A DNA stretch of 22,228 bases from a virus, in the IMG/VR virus record IMGVR_UViG_3300025313_001042, positions 1 through 22,228 of that record. The stretch is one strand, 5' to 3'. Made by a program: the position numbers and the translations under genes. Within the stretch, counting starts at the first letter, position 1. Each line of letters starts with the position of its first letter. This document shows positions 11,297 through 19,472 of the stretch, piece after piece. The notes under the pieces were generated by a model, which had not been told where the DNA came from, did no database searches, and saw only the letters and a list, made by a program, of their open reading frames with translations.

Positions 11297-12793
11297 ATGA
11301 GCACCATCAAACAGACCATCAAGCACATCGCAAAGAACTTCGCTTCGTTCACCGAACGCGGCGGAGGTATCACCATGCGTAAGTACCAGCTTGAACCGGC
11401 CAAAGCGATCATTGATTCAGTGATCAAAAAAAAGGGACTCACGTTCGTCGTCATCATGTCACGCCAGGCAGGCAAGGACGAACTTGTCGGAAACCTGCTG
11501 GCATTCCTATGCAATCTATTCGCACACCGCGACGTGGGGATCGTCGTCGCCAACCCAACCTACAAACCGCAGACGATCAATGCAATCATGCGCTTCGAGA
11601 AACGGCTCTCGACAAACCTGATTACAAAAATGTTCTGGTCGAAACGCTCCGACTTCATGCGAATGATCGGGAATGCAGTCGTCAGTTTCCTGTCAGGTGA
11701 CGGAAGCGCCAACGTGGTAGGAGCAACAGCCTCACTCGCGCTCATCATCAACGAAGCCCAGGACATAGAGCCGAGCGTATATGATAAAAAATTCGCTCCC
11801 ATGGTTGCATCCACAAACGCAACCCGTCTCATTACCGGCACAACATGGACAAGCAAGACTCTATTAGCAAGAGAGATGCGAGCCGCGCACGAACTCGAAA
11901 AGCAGGACGGGATAAAAAGAGTCTTTATCTACAATGCCGACCAGGTCCGCAAGATCGTGCCCGCATACGGAACATTCATCGACAACGAAATCAAGAAACT
12001 AGGCCGGCAGCACCCGCTCGTAAAAACGCAATACTTCTGTGAGGAGATCGACGAACTAACTGGTATGTTCAACGCCGCACGCCGGGCACTGATGATCGGA
12101 GACTGGCCCGTCCTCAGTCCTCCGTCTCCCGTCCTTGGTCACATCTACGCGCTCACCATCGACGTTGGCGGACAGGATGAAGCACTCCTGAATCTCGACG
12201 GCATGGGGAATCCGGGCCGGGACTACACAACACTCAACATCGTGGACGTAGACCTTTCCACGCTCGAAGATTTGCAAGCGCCAACATACCGCGTAATACA
12301 GCGGTTTTCATGGCAGGGAGAAAGTCACGTTTCTATTTTCGGCAAAATCAAAGCAATCGCCGAAACATGGAACGCGCAGTACATCGTCATAGACTCAACC
12401 GGAGTAGGGGAGGGGTTATGGTCGATGACAGCCAAACGATTCCCGACAAAAACCATCCCCGTCAAATTCTCACAGCAAACCAAAAGCGAGATCGGATACG
12501 CATTCATCGGCATGATCGAAACCGGCCGGTTTAGAGATTGCGCGCCGAGCGAATTAGTCGCCGAGCAATACGCCAACTGCGAAAGCGAAATCCTGATCGG
12601 GCCAGCCAAGACCATGCGCTGGGGAGTCAAGGACGGAACGCGCAACAGCAGCGGTCAACTCATCCACGATGACCATATCACAGCCGACGCCATGACCGCC
12701 GAACTGGATCGCCTAACATGGTTCGTGCCGTCAGAAACCACGATCATAGAGCCGGAGCAGGACGTATTAGAGGAGATGAGTAATGCCTATTAG
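11297..12793 (+). CDS. terL: Terminase large subunit
   Basis: 498 residues from ATG 11297. The ATPase domain shows the adenine-binding MRKYQLEP (27-34), Walker A SRQAGKDE (Lys60), Walker B LALIINEAQ (Asn152-Glu153; an Asn replaces the usual Asp) and the GTTW coupling motif (181-184). The nuclease domain shows TIDVGG (Asp289), VIDSTGVGEG (Asp366) and HDDH (458-461). This motor packages DNA into the prohead and cuts it. An alternative start at 11375 has a good GGAGG seven bases upstream, while 11297 has none because a repeat sits before it; translation may really begin at 11375. The linker between the two domains (about 270-281) is encoded by repeat-like DNA (12110-12140). It overlaps the portal gene by 11 bases. 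Confidence 0.93.
   Translation: MSTIKQTIKHIAKNFASFTERGGGITMRKYQLEPAKAIIDSVIKKKGLTFVVIMSRQAGKDELVGNLLAFLCNLFAHRDVGIVVANPTYKPQTINAIMRFEKRLSTNLITKMFWSKRSDFMRMIGNAVVSFLSGDGSANVVGATASLALIINEAQDIEPSVYDKKFAPMVASTNATRLITGTTWTSKTLLAREMRAAHELEKQDGIKRVFIYNADQVRKIVPAYGTFIDNEIKKLGRQHPLVKTQYFCEEIDELTGMFNAARRALMIGDWPVLSPPSPVLGHIYALTIDVGGQDEALLNLDGMGNPGRDYTTLNIVDVDLSTLEDLQAPTYRVIQRFSWQGESHVSIFGKIKAIAETWNAQYIVIDSTGVGEGLWSMTAKRFPTKTIPVKFSQQTKSEIGYAFIGMIETGRFRDCAPSELVAEQYANCESEILIGPAKTMRWGVKDGTRNSSGQLIHDDHITADAMTAELDRLTWFVPSETTIIEPEQDVLEEMSNAY
12110..12140. repeat. Degenerate GTCCTC-type repeat inside the terminase linker
   Basis: The stretch from 12110 to 12140 is a run of GTCCTCA/GTCCTCC/GTCTCCC/GTCCTTG units, similar in style to the GGTCTTC repeats nearby. 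It is translated in frame as VLSPPSPVL between the ATPase and nuclease domains, a place that tolerates extra residues. Confidence 0.5.
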
Positions 12794-14582
12794 ACGGAAG
12801 ACAGAAGACAGGAGACCAATCGTCAGTCATCGGTCTTCGGTCACTAAGAAACAACTCGAAACGCAAGTATCAATACTCAACGACGCGCTCGAAGCATCGC
12901 TCGCGCTCAGCCCCGAAAGAGATTCAAACTTCTTCACAGGCGGCATGAGCGGATTGTACGAAGGCCGCAGCACGTGGGATCGCAAGAAGATTTTCGGCGA
13001 AAGTCTCAGAGCATGGCGCGTAAACCCCATCGCGCGCAGGATCGTCCGGCTCATGACATCCTTCGTGATCGGCAAAGGCATTACCATCACAAGCCCACAC
13101 GAAGGCACAAACAAATTCATTCAGGAATGGATGAAAGCCAACAAACTCAAACGGAACTTGAAACGCTGGAAAGACGAAGATACCAGAACGGGCAATCTAT
13201 TCCCGCTTTTCAATATTGACCAAACCGGCATGTCCATCATCCGCATGGTTCCAGCCGAACAGATCGAAGAAATCGAGACCAAAGAGAACGACATCGAGCA
13301 GGAGACCAAATACACAAGAGACGCCGTAGGAGAGGAAGCATGGGAAGCCTACGAACCAGGACAAGACCAGCCATTATTTATGCTTCACTTCGCCAGCAAT
13401 CAACCGGTAGGTTCACCGTGGGGCGAAGCGGATCTATCACCGCTTCTCGTATGGATAGGACGCTTCTCATCGTGGCTCGAAGATCGAGTCAGACTCAATA
13501 GATTCCGGACAGCCTTTATGTACGTGGTACGCGGACAATACTCAAGCGAAGCCGAACGAGCCACACGAGAAAAGACACTCAAAGCCAATCCGCCGCAATC
13601 CGGCAGCCTGCTTGTACTCAACTCCAACAACGGCGAAGAATGGGGCATCCTGTCCGCACAATTGGACGCGTTCGATGCTTCAATGGACGGCACGGCCATC
13701 AAAAAGATGGTTGCAAGCGGCATCGGATTCCCCATGCACTGGCTGGCAGAGCCGGAAGGCTCGACACGCACAACCGCCGAAGCAGCCGGAACTCCCACAT
13801 TCCGAACACTCGAAGAAACACAGGACGACTTCTTCGAGATGATCATCGACATGGCACACGTCGCGCTCGAAGTCAGATCCAAAATCGACAAAAACGTCGA
13901 TGCTAACGCAGAGATCAAAGTCACCGGTCCCGATATCACAGAGCGGGACAATGCCACGCTCGCGCTGGCATTAGGCAGAGCCTATCCACAACTTGCCGAC
14001 CTGTTCGACAGGGAAGGGATCGACGAAGCCGAATTCCTACGGCTCATCTACAAGATGTTCGCCGAAGTGTGGGAAGGCGAGAAGCCACCGAAGATCAAAC
14101 GAAAGCCACTCACAGCACCAGGCGCAGGCGCAGCAGCCGCGCCAAATCCAGGCGCAGACGAGACCGATCCAAAGGACGAGGAAGAATCGAATTCCGCATG
14201 GGTTGATAACTTACAAAAGTTCCTAACCACTAATACAAGCGCGCCCATCGTGAACATCACGAACCAAATGCCGGAGCAAAAAGAGCCACAAGTCATCGTG
14301 ACCAATCAAGTACAGACTCCGAGCGTCACGATTGAAAACAAAATACCGGAGCAAACCGCGCCGGTTGTAAATGTCACAAACCAGGTCGACACGCCAGTAG
14401 TAAATATCGAGAACCAAATCCCCGAACAGAAAGTTCCGATAGTTCACGTGCTCAACCAGGTAGAGACACCAGTGATCAACATCGAGAACCAGGTCGAAAC
14501 GCCAGCCGTCAATATCGAGAACAGAGCAATGCCAAACATTGAGACCGAACCGGCACTACCCAAACGGAAGCGCAAAAAATGA
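12783..14582 (+). CDS. Portal protein with repetitive C-terminal tail
   Basis: 599 residues. The core is a portal of the siphovirus type: LRAWRVNPIARRIVRLMTSFVIGKGITI (about 77-104), the GNLFPLFN strand, MVPAEQIEEIET, a GSPWGEADLSPLLVWIGRF segment before the long stem helix, and the AIKKMVASGIGFPMHWLAEPEGSTRTTAEAAGTPT region. It forms the DNA gate of the head. Residues 5-20 come from an in-frame 50-base repeat. The C-terminal ~95 residues are a repeat series of the type P-V-V-N-I-x-N-Q (VNITNQ, VNVTNQ, VNIENQ) that probably forms a beta-helix or extended tail, followed by a basic KRKRKK end. The start overlaps the terminase end, with GAGGAG upstream. Confidence 0.9.
   Translation: MPIRRKTEDRRPIVSHRSSVTKKQLETQVSILNDALEASLALSPERDSNFFTGGMSGLYEGRSTWDRKKIFGESLRAWRVNPIARRIVRLMTSFVIGKGITITSPHEGTNKFIQEWMKANKLKRNLKRWKDEDTRTGNLFPLFNIDQTGMSIIRMVPAEQIEEIETKENDIEQETKYTRDAVGEEAWEAYEPGQDQPLFMLHFASNQPVGSPWGEADLSPLLVWIGRFSSWLEDRVRLNRFRTAFMYVVRGQYSSEAERATREKTLKANPPQSGSLLVLNSNNGEEWGILSAQLDAFDASMDGTAIKKMVASGIGFPMHWLAEPEGSTRTTAEAAGTPTFRTLEETQDDFFEMIIDMAHVALEVRSKIDKNVDANAEIKVTGPDITERDNATLALALGRAYPQLADLFDREGIDEAEFLRLIYKMFAEVWEGEKPPKIKRKPLTAPGAGAAAAPNPGADETDPKDEEESNSAWVDNLQKFLTTNTSAPIVNITNQMPEQKEPQVIVTNQVQTPSVTIENKIPEQTAPVVNVTNQVDTPVVNIENQIPEQKVPIVHVLNQVETPVINIENQVETPAVNIENRAMPNIETEPALPKRKRKK
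12793..12842. repeat. GGTCTTCGGTC-type repeat inside the portal gene, copy 2
   Basis: A 50-base stretch starting GACGGAAGAC and ending GTCTTCGGTC. The outer 10 bases are inverted repeats with one mismatch. It shares its internal GACAGGAGAC and terminal CGGTCTTCGGTC with 11241-11290. It encodes residues 5-20 of the portal and begins at the last base of the terminase stop codon. Confidence 0.7.
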
Positions 14583-14881
14583 CACTTCCAGAGAGACAAG
14601 TTGTATCCGTCCGAAATCCCAATGACGGCGAGCCGCTTGATGTAGCAATGGCCAACGCGGCCACAGAGAGCAATCAGAAGGAAATCATCAAACAGTTACG
14701 CGCGATGAACAGCCTCATACCTGATAGCTACGATCAAATCCTATTCGGTTACACGATTGACGCAGACAATCGCGACGACATGACGACAATCACATTCCGT
14801 TCAGACGGAAAGACCATAGCTGTAATCGAAATGACATACCAGGAACACAGACTCACAAGTGTATTTCGACAGACTCAATAA
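14579..14881 (+). CDS. Unknown small protein after portal
   Basis: 100 residues beginning MTLPERQVVSVRNPNDGEPLDVAMANAATES. The N-terminal part looks like a short binding segment and the C-terminal part like a beta-rich domain (FGYTIDADNRDDMTTITFRSDGKTIAVIEMTY). Proteins with this 'DGKTIAVIEMTYQEHRLTS' style occur beside fibre genes in phages and may be assembly accessories. The start overlaps the portal stop (ATGA). Confidence 0.6.
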   Translation: MTLPERQVVSVRNPNDGEPLDVAMANAATESNQKEIIKQLRAMNSLIPDSYDQILFGYTIDADNRDDMTTITFRSDGKTIAVIEMTYQEHRLTSVFRQTQ

Positions 14882-14892
14882 CCATTCAGACA

Positions 14893-16383
14893 ATGAAAGT
14901 AATCTTCAATCCCCTTGCTGTTGAATTTCAACTCGCACCAGACCAGGCGAGCGAAATTCACATTGCCGATCCACGCAAACTCTACCAATCCAAAACCGTG
15001 GAAGGCGCATTACAGGAATTGGGATGGAGAGTTGCCTTGCGCCTTACAGACGCGCCACACGACGGAAACACATACGGGCGCAAGAACGGAGCATGGACAA
15101 CTATCACAGCCGGAGGCGGCACATGGGGAAGCATCACAGGGACGCTCTCCGACCAGACGGATTTACAGGACGAACTCAATGCAAAAGAGCCAACGATTAC
15201 CATTCTGGCATCTACACGCGGCGGGACTGGTGTCAACAATGCCGGGACACTGACCAACGCCTCCAACACCACCATCACAGGCGGGGGAACTGTTGCGCTC
15301 GGCGGCTTCACGCTGACTGTCCCGGCCACAGGCACGGCGGCATTGTTGGCGACGGCGAATGTGTTTACCGCATTACAAACGGTGACGTTCAGCGGCATAA
15401 CAGAGCAAACCGTCGTACCGGCGTTGGACTTGGTAAACACTACCCCGGCAATTAATGGATGGATGTATGGGCAGCAATATTCGGGGGCATTGCACTGGAG
15501 GGGACAGGTTTGGAATGGCAGCGCCAGCCAGGATATAAGTTTTCGAGCGCAAGTTGTCCCGTTAGGTGGGGCAACGCCATACGGCACTTGGAGGCTGACT
15601 GCCTCAACGGGTGGCGGGGCGTATTCGTCCCCATCGATCATGTCTATCACTTCCCTTCTTGGCGGTGGAGTTGGCATTTTACGAGACGACCCAAATCCGG
15701 GCGAAGCAAAACTTTGGGTAGGTGGAAATATTAGGGCACAACCCAATTCAAATGTTGACATATATTTTGACATTGCCAGAGCCGCAAATTCAAACCTGGC
15801 GGCGTTTCGGATTACTCCAACAGGAACATTCACCTCCACCAATCAGCAGTGGTGGGTAGGTTTGAACGCCAATCAAAGTTATTTGATGTTCGCGCCGTAC
15901 TATACCAACCCGCTTACCCCGACCGTGGTATATCTGGTAACGGGGGAAATGGGGGTGGGTCTTACGGCTCCGCTGGCGCAGTTGCACGTGGTGGACACCA
16001 CCACCACCACCAACGCGGTGTTGGAAGTCCAGCGGATTGAAGCAAGAGTTTCCACGGCGTCCACAGGCGGGGCGGCTGGTTTTGGGGTAGGGCAAGGATT
16101 TTTTGCGGAGACTGCTACGGACGCGACATATCAACAGCAAGGACTGATCTCTACATCATGGATTGATGCGACAAATGCAAGTCGCAAAGCAAAAATATCC
16201 TTGTCCGCATACGACACGGCGGTACGGTTGGGATTTGAGATAGAAGCAAGCGGCTCGGAATCAAAGATAGGTTTTCATGGTGTAGCCCCCATTGTGCGGG
16301 CGGTGCTTGCAACAGGAGCAGGCGCAACAGTGGATAATGTGATAACCGCTTTACAAAATTTAGGACTTGTAAAGCAGGCATAG
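14893..16383 (+). CDS. Fibre-like virion protein
   Basis: 496 residues. The N-terminal part has the hallmark DAPHDGNTYGRKNGAWTTI (53-71) and GTWGSITGTLSDQTDLQDELNAK (76-98) seen at the shaft start of phage fibres. The centre is Gly/Thr-rich (STRGGTG, GGGTVALGGFTLTVPATGTAALL). It also carries MGVGLTAPLAQLHV, a form of the common fibre motif 'VGIGTTSPxAKLHV', and ends IGFHGVAPIVRAV...NVITALQNLGLV, a typical fibre C-terminus. It probably forms a trimeric fibre for host binding. Its place between portal and capsid genes is unusual and points to a head fibre or a moved tail fibre. From about 15300 on the plus strand turns G/T-rich, unlike the first third, suggesting domain exchange. Confidence 0.8.
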   Translation: MKVIFNPLAVEFQLAPDQASEIHIADPRKLYQSKTVEGALQELGWRVALRLTDAPHDGNTYGRKNGAWTTITAGGGTWGSITGTLSDQTDLQDELNAKEPTITILASTRGGTGVNNAGTLTNASNTTITGGGTVALGGFTLTVPATGTAALLATANVFTALQTVTFSGITEQTVVPALDLVNTTPAINGWMYGQQYSGALHWRGQVWNGSASQDISFRAQVVPLGGATPYGTWRLTASTGGGAYSSPSIMSITSLLGGGVGILRDDPNPGEAKLWVGGNIRAQPNSNVDIYFDIARAANSNLAAFRITPTGTFTSTNQQWWVGLNANQSYLMFAPYYTNPLTPTVVYLVTGEMGVGLTAPLAQLHVVDTTTTTNAVLEVQRIEARVSTASTGGAAGFGVGQGFFAETATDATYQQQGLISTSWIDATNASRKAKISLSAYDTAVRLGFEIEASGSESKIGFHGVAPIVRAVLATGAGATVDNVITALQNLGLVKQA

Positions 16384-16391
16384 GAGAGATC

Positions 16392-16691
16392 ATGGCAGTT
16401 ACGACTACAACCACAGCAGGAATTACGTCAATCATATTCACCTACAGGGCCGCGACCGCACAATTCACCAAGATCGCAGACCAAGCCGCCCGATACCTGT
16501 ACAGCATTGAATATACCCGAAAACCTGATGCGCCCTATGACCAGCTTACCAATGCTCAAAAGTTGGACATATTGGATAGATACGTTTTTCGAGTTTTGAT
16601 GAATGCGCGTTACGCACAGGACGCCATAGATGGCGAGAAGGCGAAACAGGCAATCGTGGATGCGGCGCAATTGGAACCGCCGTTGACATGA
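16392..16691 (+). CDS. Unknown small structural-region protein
   Basis: 99 residues, Thr-rich start (MAVTTTTTAGITSIIFTYRAATAQ) then helical (FTKIADQAARYLYSIEYTRK, LTNAQKLDILDRYVFRVLMNARYAQDAIDGEKAKQAIVDAAQ). Ribosome binding site AGGAGAG. Position after the fibre gene suggests a virion accessory or fibre partner; the family is not recognised. The stop overlaps the next start. Confidence 0.6.
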   Translation: MAVTTTTTAGITSIIFTYRAATAQFTKIADQAARYLYSIEYTRKPDAPYDQLTNAQKLDILDRYVFRVLMNARYAQDAIDGEKAKQAIVDAAQLEPPLT

Positions 16692-16780
16692 ACTTCGCTC
16701 GCGGCTGCCTCTACGGTATCTTGTTTTCAATCCCGCTCTGGATAATCATCGGGATAATTGTATGGCTTATGAAAGGATAA
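16688..16780 (+). CDS. 30-residue single-pass membrane peptide
   Basis: A short frame with one hydrophobic helix (LYGILFSIPLWIIIGIIVWLM) and a basic end. The start overlaps the previous stop (ATGA) and the next start is two bases after its stop, so it is embedded in a coupled operon, which supports it as real. The role is unknown. Confidence 0.55.
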   Translation: MNFARGCLYGILFSIPLWIIIGIIVWLMKG

Positions 16781-16782
16781 CG

Positions 16783-17019
16783 ATGAAAGGTAAAACAGTA
16801 TCAGCCCCACAAGTGCATAGTGCGGCACAAAACGCTATAAAGATCATCCAAGCCGAGAAAGAGACCAGAGCCAAGCGCGCGATGGACAGGATCAACAACA
16901 TCCTGAATGAGGAACATTGCACGATGCAAGTCGCAATCATCCTCCGGCCAGGCCAATACCCGCAGGGCAATATCGAGATCGTCGCACTAGACGAGCAATC
17001 ACCAAACGGACAAAGCTAA
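16783..17019 (+). CDS. Unknown small helical protein
   Basis: 78 residues: a basic helix (AAQNAIKIIQAEKETRAKRAMDRINNILNEEH) and a beta-type end (CTMQVAIILRPGQYPQGNIEIVALDE). The start has AAAGGA within the previous gene's end; the in-frame ATG at 16762 is less likely. It ends in a TAATG overlap with the next gene. The helix-strand build recalls small virion or DNA-binding accessory proteins, with no firm assignment. Confidence 0.6.
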   Translation: MKGKTVSAPQVHSAAQNAIKIIQAEKETRAKRAMDRINNILNEEHCTMQVAIILRPGQYPQGNIEIVALDEQSPNGQS

Positions 17020-17282
17020 TGCCATCCCCAGGCCCACGCAGACTCACGCCGCTTTCAGGCATCGGCATCCGCTATATCACCATCGGCGGACGCAGAATCG
17101 GAAGCGCACCGCGCCCACCGGCGAAAGGCCGCCCGTCCATCCAATGGGCTTCCTGTGTATTCAAACAACCAAAGCCGGAAGAACCCGAGCCGCCAAAGAT
17201 GGTGAAGTATACAGGCCCCCTTTCTGGTGGATTCACAATACTCGTACCTGAATTTGTAGCATTCAGCGATCCGTGCGCATAA
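17019..17282 (+). CDS. Unknown small Pro-rich protein
   Basis: 87 residues, rich in Pro, Gly and Arg, with a central segment KQPKPEEPEPPKMVKYTGPLSGGFTILVPEF. It starts in the TAATG overlap with the upstream gene. No known family. It lies 13 bases before the capsid gene and could be a minor head component. Confidence 0.55.
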   Translation: MPSPGPRRLTPLSGIGIRYITIGGRRIGSAPRPPAKGRPSIQWASCVFKQPKPEEPEPPKMVKYTGPLSGGFTILVPEFVAFSDPCA

Positions 17283-17295
17283 AGGAGAATGACCA

Positions 17296-19290
17296 ATGAC
17301 TGACTTCACAATCCAACTCAAAGCAACACCAACCGATGACGGTTTCGACATTATAGCCATCTCAGAAGGCGAAGCCAAAGGCCACAATATCACGTTCAGC
17401 CGTGATGTACTTATGGCCGCCATGTCTCTATATGACGGCATTCCTGTATTCGTGGATCATGCAGACTTGTTCGAAGCGCCGAGCGTCCGAAATCTCGCAG
17501 GCACATTGCACATGCCCACGTGGAACGAGATGGAAAGCGGAATACAACTAAAGCTCAAACCATCAGGGCCAGCCAGTGACGTGCTCCTGTCTCTACGCGA
17601 TGCAGCCAGAAAAGAGCCAGCCATCATGAAAGCCGTTGGCTTTTCATCCGTGGTCAATGTGCAGCTCAACAAAGACCGAGCAGTAACGAAGATCGTCCGC
17701 GTCCGAAGTACGGACGTGGTTATTGATCCCGCGCGTGGTGGGAGATTCCTATCCGCGTTAGTTCAAGGACAAAAGGAGAACATCATGTCCGAAGAAACAA
17801 CCCAAGAGGCGGCGTTGTCCGAGAGCCAACGCGCCGACGAACCCAGGCTTCAGCAGATCGAAGCCAACCGCCAGGCAGCCGCGCAACTGCTTGGAGAGAC
17901 CGAACGAATGAACGCACTCGAAGCCCAACTCGCCGAGAGTAACGCCGTTCTCGTTGCGCAATGCGAACACCTGCTATCCAGCGGACTCGCATCATCCAAA
18001 CTACCGGAGATCGTGCAGAAGCGGATCCGCAAGGGATTCGAAGGACGCGCATTCAAGGCACCCGAGCTATCAGAAGCCGTCTCGGACGCGCGCACAGAGC
18101 TTGCCGCGCTCTCGAACGGGAACAACATCCAGGGACCAGGCCGCAGCGTCTACGGCATAGTAGACAGCCGCGATCAATTCCGGCTGGCCGTCGAAGACTT
18201 GTTCGGCATGGAACGCACACCGGCAGAAGCGAACATAAAGGTTCGCAGGCTAAACGGCATTCAGGAAGCCTATCTCATGGCAACCGGCGATGTATCCTTC
18301 ATGGGCGGTTTCTACCCTGAATTCTCGCTCGTGACCGCAAACTTCCCATCCATCGTAGCCAACGTCATGAACAAGATGCTGATCAACGCCTGGAAGGACT
18401 TCGAAGATGTGTACGGCTGGTGGAAGAAGATCGTCACCGTGGAACACTTCACCAACCTAAACCAGGTGACATGGGTCCGCACCGGCACGATCGCAAGCCT
18501 GCCCACCGTCGCAGAACGTGGAGAGTACACCGAACTCCCGATTGGTGACAACAAGGAAACATCCGATTGGGCAAAGTATGGCGGATACGTCCCATTGACC
18601 ATCGAAGCAGTCCTTCGCGATGACTTGCGAGCCTTTACCCGCATGCCGCGCGAAGCCGCACTCGCAGGCATCCGCAATGTCTCGGAGCAGGTCGCAGCCA
18701 TCTTCACGACCAACAGCGCAGCCGGTCCCGTCATGAACGACACCGGAGCCTTATTCAATTCCACGGCCCAGACCACAGCCGGCGGGCACATCAATCTCTT
18801 GACGACCGCCCTCGGCACAGACTACACCGCATGGAACGCGGTTGCAACGGCCATGTACAAGAAAAAGCTCATGGTCAAAAACAGCGCCGGATACTACGGC
18901 ACCGGCAAGCCACAAGGTCTCAAGCCCTCCATCTGCCTTGTACCTGCTGATTTGATAGCGGCAGCCGAAGCCCTGTTCATCCCGCGTTGGGATGCACCCG
19001 CGCAGAACGTGCCAGCCACCGCAAGCGTCACGTGGGGCGGACACGTTGACCCGGTTGCGGTCCCTGAATGGACAGACGCAACCGATTGGGCGGCAGTCAT
19101 CAATCCCAAACTGCGCCCAGGCGTAATGATCGGAGAAATCTTCGGCGTAATGCCGCAGATATTCAGCGCATCGAGCGAGATCGACCCCGCCATGTTTGCC
19201 AATGACGAGAGCCGGATCAAGGTCAGGCAATTCCTGACCGTTGGCGTAGCCGACGACCTGCCCTTGCACAAGAACAACGTCGCAGGATAA
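17296..19290 (+). CDS. Fused prohead protease - scaffold - major capsid protein
   Basis: 664 residues. Residues 1-160 match prohead proteases: GIPVFVDHADLFEAPSVRNLAGTL with candidate catalytic His55, KAVGFSSVV with candidate Ser117/118, and VVIDPARGGRFL. Residues 164-230 are a charged coiled coil of scaffold type (RLQQIEANRQAAAQLLGETERMNALEAQLAESNAVL). From about 285 the HK97-like major capsid part follows (FRLAVEDLFGM, TWVRTGTIASLPTVAERGEYTEL, then the region ending in RQFLTVGVADDLPLHK). The enzyme part should cut out the scaffold during head maturation. A good AAAAGGAG and ATG at 17785 would make a 501-residue scaffold-capsid without the protease. Ribosome binding site AAAGGAG at 17282. Confidence 0.9.
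   Translation: MTDFTIQLKATPTDDGFDIIAISEGEAKGHNITFSRDVLMAAMSLYDGIPVFVDHADLFEAPSVRNLAGTLHMPTWNEMESGIQLKLKPSGPASDVLLSLRDAARKEPAIMKAVGFSSVVNVQLNKDRAVTKIVRVRSTDVVIDPARGGRFLSALVQGQKENIMSEETTQEAALSESQRADEPRLQQIEANRQAAAQLLGETERMNALEAQLAESNAVLVAQCEHLLSSGLASSKLPEIVQKRIRKGFEGRAFKAPELSEAVSDARTELAALSNGNNIQGPGRSVYGIVDSRDQFRLAVEDLFGMERTPAEANIKVRRLNGIQEAYLMATGDVSFMGGFYPEFSLVTANFPSIVANVMNKMLINAWKDFEDVYGWWKKIVTVEHFTNLNQVTWVRTGTIASLPTVAERGEYTELPIGDNKETSDWAKYGGYVPLTIEAVLRDDLRAFTRMPREAALAGIRNVSEQVAAIFTTNSAAGPVMNDTGALFNSTAQTTAGGHINLLTTALGTDYTAWNAVATAMYKKKLMVKNSAGYYGTGKPQGLKPSICLVPADLIAAAEALFIPRWDAPAQNVPATASVTWGGHVDPVAVPEWTDATDWAAVINPKLRPGVMIGEIFGVMPQIFSASSEIDPAMFANDESRIKVRQFLTVGVADDLPLHKNNVAG
17772..17787 (+). promoter_or_regulatory. 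Internal ribosome binding site and start in the capsid gene
   Basis: AAAGGAG followed eight bases later by ATG (17785-17787), in frame, exactly at the boundary between protease and scaffold parts. It would give scaffold-capsid (501 residues) in excess over the protease fusion, the ratio a prohead needs. Confidence 0.65.
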
Positions 19291-19305
19291 GAGTAGTACA
19301 TCGAA

Positions 19306-19423
19306 CCTGTCTGCGCCTGCCTGAGCGAGTACGCTCGCAGTCAGGCAACGCACAGGCAGATCAACCCACCATTGGACACCTGCTTTCACTGTCCAATGGT
19401 GGGACCTGCCTACCGCAGGCAGG
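19306..19423. repeat. Nested palindromes and strong hairpin after the capsid gene
   Basis: An outer repeat CCTGTCTGCG / CGCACAGGCAG (19306-19315 with 19349-19359) encloses a second, CCTGA / TCAGG and GCGAG / CTCGC (19320-19345). Then CCCACCATTGGACA / TGTCCAATGGTGGG (19365-19378 with 19390-19403) forms a perfect 14-bp stem. Finally CCTGCCT-ACCGC-AGGCAGG (19405-19423). No T-run follows. The position suggests stabilisation or processing of the abundant capsid transcript. Confidence 0.75.
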
Positions 19424-19472
19424 ATTAGACCAACCCGCGGAATGTTCAAACCGCAGGAATATAGGAGAAACC

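Noticed and set aside
13400-13957. 185-residue reverse-strand open frame
   Set aside because: Antisense shadow of the portal gene with Ser-rich low-complexity translation.
14982-15842. 286-residue reverse-strand open frame
   Set aside because: It lies opposite the fibre gene, has low-complexity Pro/Val-rich translation, no ribosome binding site and no recognisable domain; the forward frame has clear fibre motifs.
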